Origin: a virus
IMG/VR virus record: IMGVR_UViG_3300031726_000758
Location: 1 to 36,567 of that record
Direction: 5' to 3' (one strand)
Length of the DNA stretch: 36,567 nucleotides
The notes beneath the pieces were generated by a model that was not told the origin of the DNA, ran no database searches, and was given only the letters and a program-made list of their open reading frames with translations. This document shows, in pieces, positions 28,703-36,565 of this stretch. The translations under genes and the position numbers were made by a program. Numbering within the stretch: position 1 is the first letter of the stretch; each line of letters begins with the position of its first letter.

Positions 28703-30178
28703 ATGCATAAAGATCTCGCGGTAATCTTGACGCCCGGTGAGTTAGATCAAGCGTTTTTCTCGATTCTTAGATGCCTTCGCGCCCACGGTAGCTTTTATAT
28801 CAAAGACCAACGTCTGGTTCGAATCATAACAACTTCGGAGACTGTGCACCTGAAAGAGGTAGATAGCGTTTATCTCGCGACATTCCTCTCACAAAATATG
28901 AAGTTCCTCAAAAAGGATAAAACGGGGAAAACTCATCAGCTAGACTGTCCCGAGGCTTTATGCCGTTCTTTTCTGTCCCTAGGGAATTGGGAGTTGCCTC
29001 AGTTAAAAAATATTATCTGCGCACCCACGATAAAGCCGAACGGAGAGCTCCTGATTAAGGAAGGCTTTGATGAAGAGTCTGGGCTCTATATGCATAAGAA
29101 CAAAGACTTTGTCTTCTTCAATATGGCCCCGCATCCCACGCTGGAAGACGCCAAGGAAGCAGCCTTTGCTTTATGTGATCTGATACGTGATTTCCCTTTC
29201 AGAGACCCTCCTAGTCGGTCCGTAGCGCTCTCAGCGGTGTTAACAGGATTAGTCCGTTCTTCTCTTCCCACAGCCCCTTTACATGCATTTACAGCTCCTA
29301 AAATGGGGACGGGCAAATCTTTGTTAGCGGCTGTCGTTTCTTTGATCGTGACAGGTCATGAGACGTCGGTAATCTCTCAGTCTACCAATGAAAGTGAAGA
29401 ATCTAAAAGGTTGCTAGCAGTTCTTCAAGACGGTCACCCGATTGTGTGCATAGACAATATCGAACGCCCCTTCGGGTCTTCCACGCTGTGCTCTATCCTG
29501 ACAGAAACCTCTTATAAAGGAAGGGTCTTGGGCAAGACACAAACAGCTATTTACCCTACATCGATTCTCTTTCTGGCCACGGGAAATAACCTCGTCTTCC
29601 AAGGAGACATCAGTACGCGGGTCGTTTTGAGTAGTCTGGATGCAGAAGTCCAACGCCCGGAAGAAAGAGAATTCGCAGTAAATTTACATCACTTTATCCC
29701 TCAACATCGGGGCATTCTGGTGCAATATGCACTCACAATCTTACACGCTTATAACCAGGCGGGAAGGCCAAAACAAGTATTCAAACCCTTCGGGCGCTTC
29801 GAGGAATGGAGCAACTGGATAAGGTCGGCGTTAGTCTGGTGCGGAATGGCTGATCCTTGTGCAAGTAGGAAGCAATTAGAAGACGATGACCCCGTCAGAA
29901 TTACATTAGCTAAAACTTTAGAAGCCTGGTTTAAGTTAGTAGGAAATCTAGATTTCAGAATAAGAGATGTATATAATAAAGCTGTAATGGAATGTAACGA
30001 GCTTATATTAGAATGCTTTTCAGAAATATCTAATACCCCAACGAAAAATGCCAATATTTGCCTGAAGAAAGTAGGTCAATATTTTAGAGCCAATAACAGA
30101 CGCATCGAGGGAGGGTACCGCGCCATTCGATGTGGTTCTTACCAAAATGCTGATACATGGAGAGTAGAAAAGATATGA
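28703..30178 (+). CDS. Helicase-type AAA+ ATPase (D5/SF3-like), no primase domain
   Basis: The 491-residue protein has Walker A APKMGTGKS (residues 198-206), Walker B IVCIDNIER (247-255), a sensor-like ILFLATGNNLV (288-298) and a possible arginine finger, STRVVLS (304-310). This layout is that of viral/plasmid DNA helicases of the superfamily 3/D5-like group. The first 190 residues are beta-rich with LIKEGFDEESGLY but lack a recognisable primase or polymerase domain. The C-terminus is helical. AGAGAGG seven bases upstream supports ATG. It would unwind DNA at the origin or load other factors. It lies directly after the exonuclease gene. Confidence 0.75.
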   Translation: MHKDLAVILTPGELDQAFFSILRCLRAHGSFYIKDQRLVRIITTSETVHLKEVDSVYLATFLSQNMKFLKKDKTGKTHQLDCPEALCRSFLSLGNWELPQLKNIICAPTIKPNGELLIKEGFDEESGLYMHKNKDFVFFNMAPHPTLEDAKEAAFALCDLIRDFPFRDPPSRSVALSAVLTGLVRSSLPTAPLHAFTAPKMGTGKSLLAAVVSLIVTGHETSVISQSTNESEESKRLLAVLQDGHPIVCIDNIERPFGSSTLCSILTETSYKGRVLGKTQTAIYPTSILFLATGNNLVFQGDISTRVVLSSLDAEVQRPEEREFAVNLHHFIPQHRGILVQYALTILHAYNQAGRPKQVFKPFGRFEEWSNWIRSALVWCGMADPCASRKQLEDDDPVRITLAKTLEAWFKLVGNLDFRIRDVYNKAVMECNELILECFSEISNTPTKNANICLKKVGQYFRANNRRIEGGYRAIRCGSYQNADTWRVEKI

Positions 30179-30531
30179 CGCGCCTGAACAAGGAGGCCGA
30201 ATTGTTAATTGAATTCGAGGACACATTACAGAAAATTGACGGTTACTTACGCGCTTTTTATCAAGATATCATGCTCATGGGAGAGGATTTCTTAGAAGAT
30301 ACAATGAAAAAATATATGACGCCTGTATGGACCCATATAGCCACCATTTGCAAAGAAGTTCCCTATGATGAAAAACCCTCAGTAAAAAGAATAATGACAA
30401 ATGCGGTGCGGACATTGGACGAGATGCTCATCCAAGAACAGTATGTTTGCCAAACGATGAATGATTTTATCCACTTTGTGTTTGTACGAACATGCAGAAA
30501 GTTTTTCTATGAATATATAATGTCTCATTAA
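30175..30531 (+). CDS. Small helical protein of 118 residues, unknown
   Basis: I start at ATG 30175, which overlaps the helicase stop as ATGA; an earlier ATG at 30157 is in frame but lies deeper in the helicase gene. The protein is helical and charged (LIEFEDTLQKIDGYLRAFYQ, MKKYMTPVWTHIATICKEVP, VRTLDEMLIQEQYVCQTMND). No DNA-binding motif is certain. The coupling to the helicase gene suggests a role in the same replication process, for example as a loader, but this is inference. Confidence 0.5.
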   Translation: MTRLNKEAELLIEFEDTLQKIDGYLRAFYQDIMLMGEDFLEDTMKKYMTPVWTHIATICKEVPYDEKPSVKRIMTNAVRTLDEMLIQEQYVCQTMNDFIHFVFVRTCRKFFYEYIMSH

Positions 30532-30532
30532 A

Positions 30533-30772
30533 ATGTTATTAACAGTAATTGAAAGTAAATCTTTTATATATATTCATATGCATGTAGAAGATCCTAAGGC
30601 GTTCACACAAGATTGGATGAGATTTTCCCATAACTTCGGATTCGGTAAGCCCATCTGTCTCCGGCTCCCAGAGAATATTATCGTGAAAGGTCGCTGGATG
30701 GATTGGCCCGACTGTATAGTGAAGCTCAAGAAGAATGAAGTGAAAACATTAACTTTGTGCAAATCGTGCTAG
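30533..30772 (+). CDS. Small protein of 79 residues, unknown
   Basis: The gene begins two bases after the previous stop, with no clear ribosome site. It encodes a beta-rich small protein (MLLTVIESKSFIYIHMHVED, GFGKPICLRLPENIIVKGRW, WPDCIVKLKKNEVKTLTLC). No known fold is recognised. The stop TAG shares its G with the probable GTG start of the RusA-like gene, so translation is continuous. It is part of the early operon. Confidence 0.5.
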   Translation: MLLTVIESKSFIYIHMHVEDPKAFTQDWMRFSHNFGFGKPICLRLPENIIVKGRWMDWPDCIVKLKKNEVKTLTLCKSC

Positions 30773-31173
30773 TGAGCATAGACATTTCTGCAATGCCCGT
30801 TCCCTATGATATTCAAGTGATCAAAACAAAAGGGGATGTGCGCGTTTACAATAGGAATTCTAAATTCAAGAAAGCCCTGCGTGAATTCATCATCAATGCA
30901 TTTTCAGGAGAGCCTATTCCGTCAGGAGGGGCAATTAGTCTGAAGCTTTACATTCTCTATCCCAAGAAGACAAGGGTGACCTACAAGCCCGACCTCTCAA
31001 ATATGTTGAAAACCATTGAAGATGCGGCCACCGGAGTACTCTATGCCGATGACTGTCAGATCTGCAAAGAGGTGCTCATCAAAAAACAAGGCACATTAAG
31101 TCACTGGAAATTCAGAGCCGTCTACGAAAGCTGGGACCATAACGAAGAAGAGTGGCCTCAGGATTTGGTATAA
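30772..31173 (+). CDS. rusA: RusA-like Holliday junction resolvase
   Basis: The 133-residue protein carries the RusA core: YKPDLSNMLKTIEDAATGVL (about residues 71-90) followed by YADDCQICKEVLIKKQG (91-107). These acidic residues bind metal and the Lys resolves branched DNA. The position normally filled by the second Asp in E. coli RusA (DLDN) is Ser here (DLSN), a variant I believe occurs in phage members. I use GTG 30772, which overlaps the preceding stop; ATG 30793 and GTG 30757 are alternatives. It would cut junctions made by recombination or replication before packaging. Confidence 0.8.
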   Translation: MSIDISAMPVPYDIQVIKTKGDVRVYNRNSKFKKALREFIINAFSGEPIPSGGAISLKLYILYPKKTRVTYKPDLSNMLKTIEDAATGVLYADDCQICKEVLIKKQGTLSHWKFRAVYESWDHNEEEWPQDLV

Positions 31174-31197
31174 AAACCGTTAAGGATTGTTAAAGCC

Positions 31198-31575
31198 ATG
31201 ATTACCGCAAAAGAACTTAAGACCCGGTTTCCTACTGAACAATCATGTAGAGACCATCTGATCAAAATGAAGTTCGGGACTTCCCTGGCATGCCCAAAAT
31301 GTAAGCAAGCATTCCAGAAATTCTATGAAAAAGACAACATTCTGAAATGTCCCCATAGGTGCGGTTATACGGATTCTATCACGGAAGAAACGATTTTCTT
31401 TCGCTCTCGCGTGCCTCTGAAAAAATGGTTCTATGCTATCTATCTCATGATCATCATGAAGAACAAAGTTGAGCGAAGAATGTTGGTAAAAGATCTGAAG
31501 GTTACCTTCCCGACGGCGACCAATATGAGAGAACGCATTCAGAGTTTGGCCAATTTAAATACATTTTTTAATTAA
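31198..31575 (+). CDS. Lone IS1595-type transposase zinc-ribbon protein
   Basis: The 125-residue protein matches the N-terminal zinc ribbon of IS1595/ISPna2-type transposases: FPTEQSCRDHLIKMKFG (residues 11-27), CPKC (32-35), CPHRC (51-55), SITEETIFFRSRVPLKKWFY (60-79). The DDE nuclease domain is absent and the frame ends with a clean stop after a basic helical tail (NMRERIQSLANLNTFFN). AAGGA precedes the start. No terminal inverted repeats or target duplication are visible, so it seems to be a coopted DNA-binding module in the early operon. A truncated insertion element is the alternative. Confidence 0.75.
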   Translation: MITAKELKTRFPTEQSCRDHLIKMKFGTSLACPKCKQAFQKFYEKDNILKCPHRCGYTDSITEETIFFRSRVPLKKWFYAIYLMIIMKNKVERRMLVKDLKVTFPTATNMRERIQSLANLNTFFN

Positions 31576-31588
31576 AGTTGGCGAGCTA

Positions 31589-31798
31589 ATGTGCTTTTGT
31601 AATCCTAACTACGAGCTAATGTACCAACAGTATAAAAACCTTCACCCGGAAGATGCCGCAGAAGAGACGCTGGAAGAATGGTATGTGAACCGCGAGGAAG
31701 GCTCGGGAGAAGAAAGTGCTGATAAGCGCACGCTTATAGACCTGATGAAGCTCAAGCAAGAGATTCCTCTACGCGACGCGAATCACTGCCCTAGGTAA
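31589..31798 (+). CDS. Small acidic protein of 69 residues, unknown
   Basis: This is the last gene of the rightward early operon, 13 bases after the zinc-ribbon gene. The protein is acidic (MCFCNPNYELMYQQYKNLHP, AAEETLEEWYVNREEGSGEE) with Cys residues near the start. No strong ribosome site is seen. Its 3' end overlaps the convergent C1q-like gene by 16 bases, with no room for a separate terminator. The function is unknown. Confidence 0.5.
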   Translation: MCFCNPNYELMYQQYKNLHPEDAAEETLEEWYVNREEGSGEESADKRTLIDLMKLKQEIPLRDANHCPR

Positions 31799-32289
31799 AC
31801 CACCGTAGAACGGGAGCCTTGACTAATCTGGCCCGCACAGTCGTAATAGCCAGATCCATATGTATTTCCCATGATAGTCTGAAACTGAAATGTCTCTCCG
31901 GCAGAAACATTAATAATGCGTCTGAAGTTAGCAGTATTCTGGCGATTGTTCGTCGTTGCATTTTGACAGAAATAAAAGTTTTGTCTACCTACAAGCCCTT
32001 GGGAAAGTCCCGTGACTTGCATATACAAACTAATATTAGGATTAAAATTCGCAAAAGAACCGGTATTACAACGAGCTTTTAGGTTAAGCAAATACTTACC
32101 GGGATAATTAAGCGTAAATACTCCTGTCGTAGTGTCATAAGAAGTAGCATCGCACGCCGTTTGGATAGTGTCATAAATTATGTAACTACCCGCAGTGGTA
32201 GCGGGAATCTGAATAGTATTTTCCAGATAGACACATAAAAAATTGCTCGTAAGGAAGGGGGCCCCTCCGATGATGCCAGTATAATTCAT
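31783..32289 (-). CDS. C1q/TNF-like beta-sandwich surface protein 1
   Basis: The 168-residue protein shows the C1q-type order: a starting strand after MNYTGIIGGAPF, TIQIPATTAGSYIIYD, then YDTTTGVFTLNYPGKYLLNL (the conserved D-x-x-TG-x-F-x-x-x-x-G-x-Y core strand pair), an Asn-rich receptor-like loop, and INVSAGETFQFQTIM before the last strand. The domain forms trimers that bind sugars or proteins. Phages use it as fibre tips or capsid-surface heads. It is the last gene of the leftward surface set, with two similar genes upstream. Confidence 0.65.
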   Translation of the reverse strand: MNYTGIIGGAPFLTSNFLCVYLENTIQIPATTAGSYIIYDTIQTACDATSYDTTTGVFTLNYPGKYLLNLKARCNTGSFANFNPNISLYMQVTGLSQGLVGRQNFYFCQNATTNNRQNTANFRRIINVSAGETFQFQTIMGNTYGSGYYDCAGQISQGSRSTVVYLGQ

Positions 32290-32292
32290 AAA

Positions 32293-32760
32293 TTATGCAA
32301 AGAAGAGTACATCTCCCCAGCCTCCTGATGCTCCGGACTGTATATTATGGGCGCTGCCCGCAGTATTATCTATTGTGAAATAAAAAGTGTCGCCCGGATT
32401 TCCCACGATCATCGTGCACAAAATAATGTTCATAAAACTATTTGTGAATGCCAGACTGCCGTTGAGCGTTGCGCACGTATGATATAGGGAACCGTTCACA
32501 TAAACATTCCCGGTGAAGCCTACGTTATTAGGAACTCCTTGGAGATAGGGAGTGATATGGATAATATAACAACCCGCGAGATTGCAAGTAAAAATTCCCG
32601 TACTCGTGTTCAGGGAACAAGCCGGCTCGGGGCCAATTAACTCGATATTGGAAAATGTTAAGGTAGAACCGCTTGAATAGCTATAACTACTCCCGTTGGA
32701 AAAGATCAGGCAATTATTCGCATTATAGGGGAGACCACCTACAATTCCAGAAGTTGTCAT
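32293..32760 (-). CDS. C1q/TNF-like beta-sandwich surface protein 2
   Basis: I start at ATG 32760, which overlaps the preceding stop as TGATG and has AGGGGG upstream; an extension to 32802 only retranslates the upstream gene in another frame. The 155 residues begin MTTSGIVGGLPYNANNCLIF, contain NTSTGIFTCNLAGCYIIHIT (the C1q-type core) and a late VGNPGDTFYFTI strand, like its neighbours. The three genes are coupled and probably trimerise as fibre heads or adhesins. Identity among them is low, so they may recognise different ligands. Confidence 0.65.
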   Translation of the reverse strand: MTTSGIVGGLPYNANNCLIFSNGSSYSYSSGSTLTFSNIELIGPEPACSLNTSTGIFTCNLAGCYIIHITPYLQGVPNNVGFTGNVYVNGSLYHTCATLNGSLAFTNSFMNIILCTMIVGNPGDTFYFTIDNTAGSAHNIQSGASGGWGDVLFFA

Positions 32761-33236
32761 CAGTTCCCCCTTTGAATTAACATAACATGCACCCGAGACC
32801 AAAGAGGATTGCCGTCGATGGTCTGAGCATTCATTCCGTTGACGGTGAAATAAACAGTGTCTCCGGCGGCCAAGAGATATTCCTCATACTTAGTAAAAAT
32901 GAGCTGAGTATTAGGAGGCGCCAGGGCCCCCGAAGACCATAAATTGTCGGCTCCGCTTCCTACCCCATTTAAGAACTGAATAACGAAAACATTCCCGGTA
33001 GTTGCATTGGAAAAACTGAAAAACACCTGAAAAACAAAAATACCCCCCACCTGAGCAGTGAACACTCCTGTGGTGGTGTTATAATCCATAAAGGGCGAAG
33101 CCAGTGCAATGTTATTCCATATAATAGGAGCGTTAGTCCCCGTAGTAAGGAGCTGATTCACCGTCATCGTGCAAAAAAGAGGACCAGCAACGATCGCCGA
33201 AATCCCACCAGCCATCCCAGAAAAATTAGTGCTCAT
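32760..33236 (-). CDS. C1q/TNF-like beta-sandwich surface protein 3
   Basis: The 158-residue protein has MAGGISAIVAGPLFCTMTVN at its start, then a core YNTTTGVFTAQVGGIFVFQV, matching the D/Y-TTTG-F-x-G-x-x-x-F pattern of the two downstream paralogues, and LLAAGDTVYFTVNG before the last strand. Its ATG overlaps the upstream gene's stop as ATGA. It is the first of three coupled beta-sandwich genes. The likely role is receptor binding or capsid-surface decoration. No signal peptide is present, in keeping with a virion protein. Confidence 0.65.
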   Translation of the reverse strand: MSTNFSGMAGGISAIVAGPLFCTMTVNQLLTTGTNAPIIWNNIALASPFMDYNTTTGVFTAQVGGIFVFQVFFSFSNATTGNVFVIQFLNGVGSGADNLWSSGALAPPNTQLIFTKYEEYLLAAGDTVYFTVNGMNAQTIDGNPLWSRVHVMLIQRGN

Positions 33237-33577
33237 AGGTCTTTATACTTTTTGTGAACAGCTTTTCTTATTCCAGCCGGATCTGGCGCGTTATGGGCAT
33301 ATGCCAAAGCAGCTTTCGCCCTTTTTTTCGTATTGATCGGATAGCTATGAGGAGATGCGCCCCCTGCGCGGCCAGCAAAGTCTGAAGAAGAAACGTTTTT
33401 ATATTTTCCTTCATTGGACGAACCAGCTTTCTTACGCAATGTGGCACGCTTCTCGCGAGGTTCTTTAACCCCTCGAGCTACTGTCACTTCAGAAGATCGC
33501 TTATGCTTAGTCGCGCCCGAACGTGTACTTGCGGGCTGTCGTTTTTTCTCGGTCTCTTTTTTCATGTGTTCTTTCAT
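33233..33577 (-). CDS. Very basic protein with a conserved SYPI...AV-KKY C-terminus
   Basis: The protein has about 114 residues; the start is uncertain among ATG 33577, ATG 33565 and GTG 33589. The N-terminal half is Lys/Arg-rich and disordered (KKRQPASTRSGATKHKRSSE). The C-terminus (SDFAGRAGGASPHSYPINTK, then KRAKAALAYAHNAPDPAGIR and AVHKKY) is like the short phage and bacterial motif F-x-x-x-x-x-SYPI-x-x-x-x-A-AL...V+-AV-x-+-Y. Its 5' end overlaps the gene at 33507-33833 in another frame. Nucleic acid binding or an internal virion role is plausible. Confidence 0.55.
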   Translation of the reverse strand: MKEHMKKETEKKRQPASTRSGATKHKRSSEVTVARGVKEPREKRATLRKKAGSSNEGKYKNVSSSDFAGRAGGASPHSYPINTKKRAKAALAYAHNAPDPAGIRKAVHKKYKDL

Positions 33578-33833
33578 GACGGTCTTCACGTTTATGTTTC
33601 ATATGACGTTCTTCTTTGCGGGGTTCTTCCCTATGTCTCATCCCGCGGTGGTCAGCTTTGGCGTGAGTCATCTTTTCCATCTCCCGGCCTTCTTTACGAT
33701 GCTCTCTATGCGCTTCGCGCTTATGGCCCTTTTCCATAGCTCGGCCTTCTTTCTCGTGATCAACCTTCATCCGGTGGATGGCATCGGAGATATGTTTGTG
33801 GACCTTTTCTAGGTGTTTGATATGTTTATGCAT
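33507..33833 (-). CDS. His/Lys/Arg/Glu-rich charged protein
   Basis: I start at ATG 33833 (108 residues, MHKHIKHLEKVHKHISDAIH); the longer frame to 33962 runs through the upstream surface-protein gene. Nearly every residue after position 20 is charged or His (HKREAHREHRKEGREMEKMT, HRGMRHREEPRKEERHMKHK). The His content could bind metal; the charge pattern suggests a long single helix or disorder. The 3' part overlaps the next basic gene by about 70-80 bases. It is a possible internal DNA-binding or linker protein; the function is unknown. Confidence 0.45.
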   Translation of the reverse strand: MHKHIKHLEKVHKHISDAIHRMKVDHEKEGRAMEKGHKREAHREHRKEGREMEKMTHAKADHRGMRHREEPRKEERHMKHKREDRHERTHEKRDREKTTARKYTFGRD

Positions 33834-33843
33834 GGTGATGTCT

Positions 33844-34809
33844 TTAATTAGTTGTGAAGTTGAAGTTGAAATTGTAAGTGCTTCCCGTAACGCCCACAGC
33901 ATAGACCTCAATCGCCTGAGTCGAAGTGTTGGCCAAAAATTGAATACTCGGTCCGGTGCCAAAGGCTAACAATTCTTTTCTCACGACGTTGTCGTTGGCT
34001 AAGGCTACATTGCCAGATCCCCGGATGCCTACGAAGAAAAATGTTCCGCCGTTGTTTCCCAGAGAACTTACCGGGGTGGTCGTGCTATTAAAAGCTTCCC
34101 AACTTCCTTGAACCGCTAGAGAAGAATTCAGGGCTAACGGAAAGCTCAAACACAGGACCGCGGTGGCCGTGCTAACCAAAAATGAAATAGGATTGACGGG
34201 AAGCGAAGACTTCTCCCAGATCTCTATAGAAGAACTATTAAAAGGTGCTTGCGGAGTGCTGGCAGTAGTGCCTCGAAAAGCGCAAATGCTGAAGGTCTGA
34301 GGGCCAACAAAGTTAGATCCAATGAGAGCACACGCCTGAGCGCTGCAAATCATTCCGCTACTAGAACTCTGGTTGGCTTGATAAGCGCTGATAACAGGGC
34401 TCCCGGTCTGGTTCAAATAGCCGCACCAGATCACACTATTCCCCGCCTGTCCGAAGACAAAGTCAACATTCAGATTTAAACAAGCATAAATCTGCGAAGT
34501 GGTCGAAAGAGGGGTAAATTGAAAGCTGTAGAACAAGGCGCCTGCATTATAAACACTCGACTGTGTGCCCACTACGGTAACGTTTAGAGGACTACCACCC
34601 CCGGGGTTAGGAGCAGGGAAGTTAGTGATTTGAATGATTCCCCCTCCAGCACTGAATTGGGCATTACTGTTAAAATCAAAAGCATTACTTCCTATGCATC
34701 GCAAAAACTGAGAGTTGGTGCTAGGGGCAATCCCGAAAAGCACACCAGCATTGGTCGTGGAAGAAATGCCGTAGGTGCTTTGCGCTAAAGAATTTGTAAA
34801 TGTTGTCAT
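33844..34809 (-). CDS. Large beta-rich surface protein 1 of a related trio
   Basis: The 321-residue protein starts MTTFTNSLAQSTYGISSTTN and is almost all Ser, Thr, Asn, Gly, Ala and hydrophobic strands with few charges. It keeps the plan of its two upstream neighbours: a flexible head, a central strand-rich domain (YNAGALFYSFQFTPLSTTSQ), a middle part with SSSIEIWEKSSLPVNPISFL, and a last domain ending YAVGVTGSTYNFNFNFTTN. The start overlaps the preceding stop as ATGA. Paralogous expansion of such proteins is usual for receptor-binding or capsid-decorating sets. The role is inferred. Confidence 0.55.
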   Translation of the reverse strand: MTTFTNSLAQSTYGISSTTNAGVLFGIAPSTNSQFLRCIGSNAFDFNSNAQFSAGGGIIQITNFPAPNPGGGSPLNVTVVGTQSSVYNAGALFYSFQFTPLSTTSQIYACLNLNVDFVFGQAGNSVIWCGYLNQTGSPVISAYQANQSSSSGMICSAQACALIGSNFVGPQTFSICAFRGTTASTPQAPFNSSSIEIWEKSSLPVNPISFLVSTATAVLCLSFPLALNSSLAVQGSWEAFNSTTTPVSSLGNNGGTFFFVGIRGSGNVALANDNVVRKELLAFGTGPSIQFLANTSTQAIEVYAVGVTGSTYNFNFNFTTN

Positions 34810-35744
34810 GGCGAAATCGTCCTGAAGGAATTCTGACAGATGAAAGTCGATCCGTTTACGCCAACAATCTGAGCTTGGACCCCACCGACTTGAGGGGTAA
34901 ATGTGACCGAAGGGCTGCTATAAACAGCGTCATACAAAATGGTATTAGCAGCAATCGTAGGAGCTACCGAGGCCGGATTGCCCACTTGTTGCACGACCAG
35001 AGAAAAAGTAGCAAAGTTGCTCAGGATATTAGCACTGTCCATGAACGTCTGATAACCTATATACATAACCGAAGTGTCCGCAGCAGGGCTGGGCAACAAA
35101 AAAGAATCTACAGGCGTGGCAGACGTGCTAATCACGGAAGGGTTGACAGTGCCAGGATTAGAGCCGTTGATCTCAATGACAGAAAAAGCATCCGAAGGAG
35201 AAATGGCCTCAGTTGTAGAAGGATTAGTGCTCTGGACGCAGAAATTCACCGTAAAAGGAGTGGTAGATCCCGTTGAAAATGTAGAAGTTGCAGTGATCGG
35301 GACCGTGAAGTCCACAAGCTGCCCGTTATTGCATTGGTTATCCAGAAGAGGAGAACCGCCAGCATTCAGGAAGCCAGCCACAGTAACGATATTTCCAGAG
35401 GCTGTAGACTTCTGATAGATAGTAGCGTCAAACTCAATCAGAAAAGAACTGGCAGCCGATGTCGGCGTGATATTCATCACCAAAAATTCAGATGCCAATG
35501 TATATGTTGTGCCCCCTCCGACCTGAGGCACGAAATTAGTCGTGGTCGGATTCATGCTAACGAGCTGACGGACTGCTCCCGAGCTAGAAGGTGCTACCGT
35601 AGAAACAAAGTCATAAGTATTGGGGCCCGTGCACACTAAAACATCATCTTGAGCGGTCGACGGAATGGGAACGAAAAGGCCCGAATTATTGAGACAATTT
35701 ATCCCGGGTTGTAGAAGACCAACTGAAGAAGAAAAAGTGCTCAT
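34806..35744 (-). CDS. Large beta-rich surface protein 2 of a related trio
   Basis: The 312-residue protein begins MSTFSSSVGLLQPGINCLNN and shares with the gene upstream a late segment with S-x-TSATPV followed by F-x-DSAN-(I/L)-SN: here STSATPVDSFLLPSP and YQTFMDSANILSNFATFSLV. Its final strands (VQAQIVGVNGSTFICQNSF) parallel the ends of the other two. It is nearly free of Lys and Arg. Its start overlaps the upstream stop as TGATG, so the trio is translated as a coupled group. It is probably a homotrimeric fibre or decoration protein. Confidence 0.55.
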   Translation of the reverse strand: MSTFSSSVGLLQPGINCLNNSGLFVPIPSTAQDDVLVCTGPNTYDFVSTVAPSSSGAVRQLVSMNPTTTNFVPQVGGGTTYTLASEFLVMNITPTSAASSFLIEFDATIYQKSTASGNIVTVAGFLNAGGSPLLDNQCNNGQLVDFTVPITATSTFSTGSTTPFTVNFCVQSTNPSTTEAISPSDAFSVIEINGSNPGTVNPSVISTSATPVDSFLLPSPAADTSVMYIGYQTFMDSANILSNFATFSLVVQQVGNPASVAPTIAANTILYDAVYSSPSVTFTPQVGGVQAQIVGVNGSTFICQNSFRTISP

Positions 35745-36565
35745 CAGATACCACCAGCAATTTGTTGGTAATTGGCCTTAACCGTAAATGTTTCTGAGGC
35801 AATTCCTATGACGTCAATAACCACGTCCGTTCCGGAAACTGTGTAAGTAAGAGAGGGGGACCCAACAAGACTGAAGTCAGGTCCCGTAGTCACCGTCGTG
35901 GTGGTTCCGTTATATTCTGCCATGACCATCCAGTCTTTTTGCATATTGCTGATAAGGTTAGCCGAGTCGAAATAAGTGACCGTACCAAGAAGCCAGAGAC
36001 TGCTCGGAACACCCGGATTTCCATTGGTAGGATCAAGTGTAAGAAGGGTCACAGGAGTGGCTGAAGTGGTCGTAACGGTTGCTTCCAAGAAAGGAGAGCC
36101 CGTATTGGCAAACTCTTTTATAATGATATAATCAAAAGGAGAGCCCCCAGCCTGAGTTCCTGCAGAAGTAAAAGCACATAAGTGAATATCAATTGCATTA
36201 GCAAAAGGGATGCTTCCTACTTCCAAGGTGCCACAACACCCTGCCGAGAGGGTTGCCGAAACACCATTTAGCACTTCAGAAGACGATTGAGGTGAGGTCA
36301 GAAGAGCCGGAAAAGCATACAAGTTCGTGAAAACTGTAGCTGAAGAAACCTGAACGGTATAGAAATATTCCACAGTGAAAATAGACGTCTGGCTATAAGG
36401 GAGAAAATTACATGTAAAAACCTCAGCGCCAGCATCATAGACAGATGTTGCATTCCCGACAGTGGAAATTGTCTGAGAGGGAAAATTAGCGCCTCCGAGG
36501 TTATACACAGAAAATTGAATAAGGCCAGAACTTTGCGTAGGAGAAGGTAAGTTGGAAGTGGGCAT
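35744..36565 (-). CDS. Large beta-rich surface protein 3 of a related trio
   Basis: The 273-residue protein starts at ATG 36565, two bases from the right edge, so its ribosome site cannot be seen and an upstream in-frame extension cannot be excluded. It has VYDAGAEVFTCNFLPYSQTS (matching YNAGALFYSFQFTPLSTTSQ in the first member) and TTTSATPVTLLTLDP with VTYFDSANLISNMQKDWMVM (matching the second). The end SETFTVKANYQQIAGGI is again a strand. These shared blocks show the three genes arose by duplication. It is probably a virion surface protein. Confidence 0.55.
   Translation of the reverse strand: MPTSNLPSPTQSSGLIQFSVYNLGGANFPSQTISTVGNATSVYDAGAEVFTCNFLPYSQTSIFTVEYFYTVQVSSATVFTNLYAFPALLTSPQSSSEVLNGVSATLSAGCCGTLEVGSIPFANAIDIHLCAFTSAGTQAGGSPFDYIIIKEFANTGSPFLEATVTTTSATPVTLLTLDPTNGNPGVPSSLWLLGTVTYFDSANLISNMQKDWMVMAEYNGTTTTVTTGPDFSLVGSPSLTYTVSGTDVVIDVIGIASETFTVKANYQQIAGGI

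Noticed and set aside
28813-28825. GGTTCGAATC, resembling the T-arm of a tRNA
   Set aside because: It lies inside the helicase gene and no acceptor or anticodon arms can be drawn around it. No tRNA was found in the window.
33834-33962. N-terminal extension of the charged His-rich protein
   Set aside because: It retranslates the upstream surface-protein gene in another frame; ATG 33833 begins where the charged composition begins.
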